From positions 1 to 5,411 of the forward strand of contig CALEGL010000169.1 of assembly GCA_937876495.1 (NCBI GenBank): a stretch of 5,411 nucleotides of DNA, written 5' to 3'. The notes below the pieces were generated by a model. That model was given only the letters and a program-made list of their open reading frames with translations, did no database searches and had not been told where the DNA came from. The translations under genes and the position numbers were made by a program. Origin of the DNA: an uncultured Bifidobacterium sp. Lineage in GTDB: Bacteria; Actinomycetota; Actinomycetes; Actinomycetales; Bifidobacteriaceae. Positions 5,025 to 5,411 of this stretch are shown one piece after another. Numbering within the stretch: position 1 is the first letter of the stretch; every line of letters begins with the position of its first letter.

Positions 5025-5411
5025 ATGCGATACGTCACACTGAACGTCATGAATCTTCCCTTCACCATCGCCGTCGATGACGATCAATGCCCTCGTGGCA
5101 AGAGCGTGGAGACGCCGGGCGCCATCGCCGGCATGAACAGGGCCGTGGACGGTGTGCGGAACCTGCTCGTCGACGTCGATCGGCGTTTCTCCCCGTTCCG
5201 GGATGATTCCCTCGTCAGCCGCTTCCAGAGGGGCGACAGGACGATGACGCGGGACGCGGACTTCACGGACGTCTACATGCTCTCGCTTCTTGCGCGCGCC
5301 GAAACCGACGGGCTTTTCGACCCCTACTTCCGTGGCGTCTGGGATCCCACGGGACTGGTCAAGGGGTGGGCCGTCGACAGGGCCGTGTCCGGGATCCTGA
5401 TGCCGCTGGTG
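5025..5411 (+). CDS. ApbE-family FAD:protein FMN transferase, partial (5' end)
   Basis: The frame opens at ATG 5025, four bases after the previous stop, and stays open for 129 codons to the window edge. ApbE cleaves FAD and transfers FMN to a Thr in a target protein. Recognisable pieces are NLPFTIAV near the N-terminus, RRFSPFRDDSLVSRFQRGD (53-71), GLFDPYF (96-102) and DPTGLVKGWAVDRA (107-120), matching the ApbE core. Only a few residues separate FDP from DPTG, where classic ApbE proteins have a longer segment, so this is the short actinobacterial-like form. There is no signal peptide or lipobox, so it appears cytoplasmic. No strong ribosome site precedes it (GGCGGGACGG overlaps the upstream gene's end), so translation is probably coupled. 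Its likely substrate is the neighbouring FMN-domain protein. The C-terminal part, with further metal/FAD-binding residues, lies outside. Confidence 0.88.
   Translation, partial: MRYVTLNVMNLPFTIAVDDDQCPRGKSVETPGAIAGMNRAVDGVRNLLVDVDRRFSPFRDDSLVSRFQRGDRTMTRDADFTDVYMLSLLARAETDGLFDPYFRGVWDPTGLVKGWAVDRAVSGILMPLV

Noticed and set aside
1..5411. tRNA, rRNA, CRISPR array, insertion sequence or attachment site
   Set aside because: No tRNA-like TTCGA arm with matching acceptor stem, no regularly spaced repeats, no transposase motifs or terminal inverted repeats were seen.

Overview
The base composition (high GC, strongly GC-biased third codon positions), GTG and ATG starts, Shine-Dalgarno sites of the AGGAGG/GGAGG type and a serine-run spacer in a secreted or anchored protein suggest a high-GC Gram-positive (Actinobacteria), plausibly Bifidobacteriaceae. 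That placement is an inference from style, not from a marker gene. All firmly identified genes lie on the + strand.

Layout. Bases 1-378 are poorly resolved. They may hold the tail of an upstream gene (stop at 95-97) coupled through TGATG to a small 93-residue reading frame (97-378), or they may be the control region of a divergent minus-strand gene. A sigma70-like promoter with a palindrome over its -35 (407-438) and a short leader hairpin precede a P1B-type heavy-metal ATPase (494-2563). This ATPase has no N-terminal metal-binding domain, a TPC membrane motif, and departures from several family motifs. After a 118-base gap come two genes overlapping by ATGA: a FetA/YbbL-like ABC ATPase (2682-3425) and a FetB/YbbM (UPF0014) permease (3422-4234), together a FetAB-type exporter linked to iron export in E. 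coli. A 246-base gap (4235-4480) holds several inverted repeats. It is followed by a membrane-anchored FMN-binding domain protein with a polyserine linker (4481-5020) and, four bases later, the first 129 codons of a short-form ApbE FAD:protein FMN transferase that runs off the window.

How they may work together. The ATPase and FetAB are both likely metal exporters. The FMN-domain protein and ApbE form a substrate/modifying-enzyme pair: ApbE would attach FMN covalently to Thr160 of its neighbour, making a one-electron carrier at the membrane. The shared theme is metal (probably iron-related) homeostasis and flavin redox chemistry. The link between the two halves is inferred from proximity only. 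No wholly new system can be demonstrated. The least ordinary points are the altered flavinylation motif and topology question of the FMN/ApbE pair, and the divergent motifs and P-domain insertion of the ATPase.
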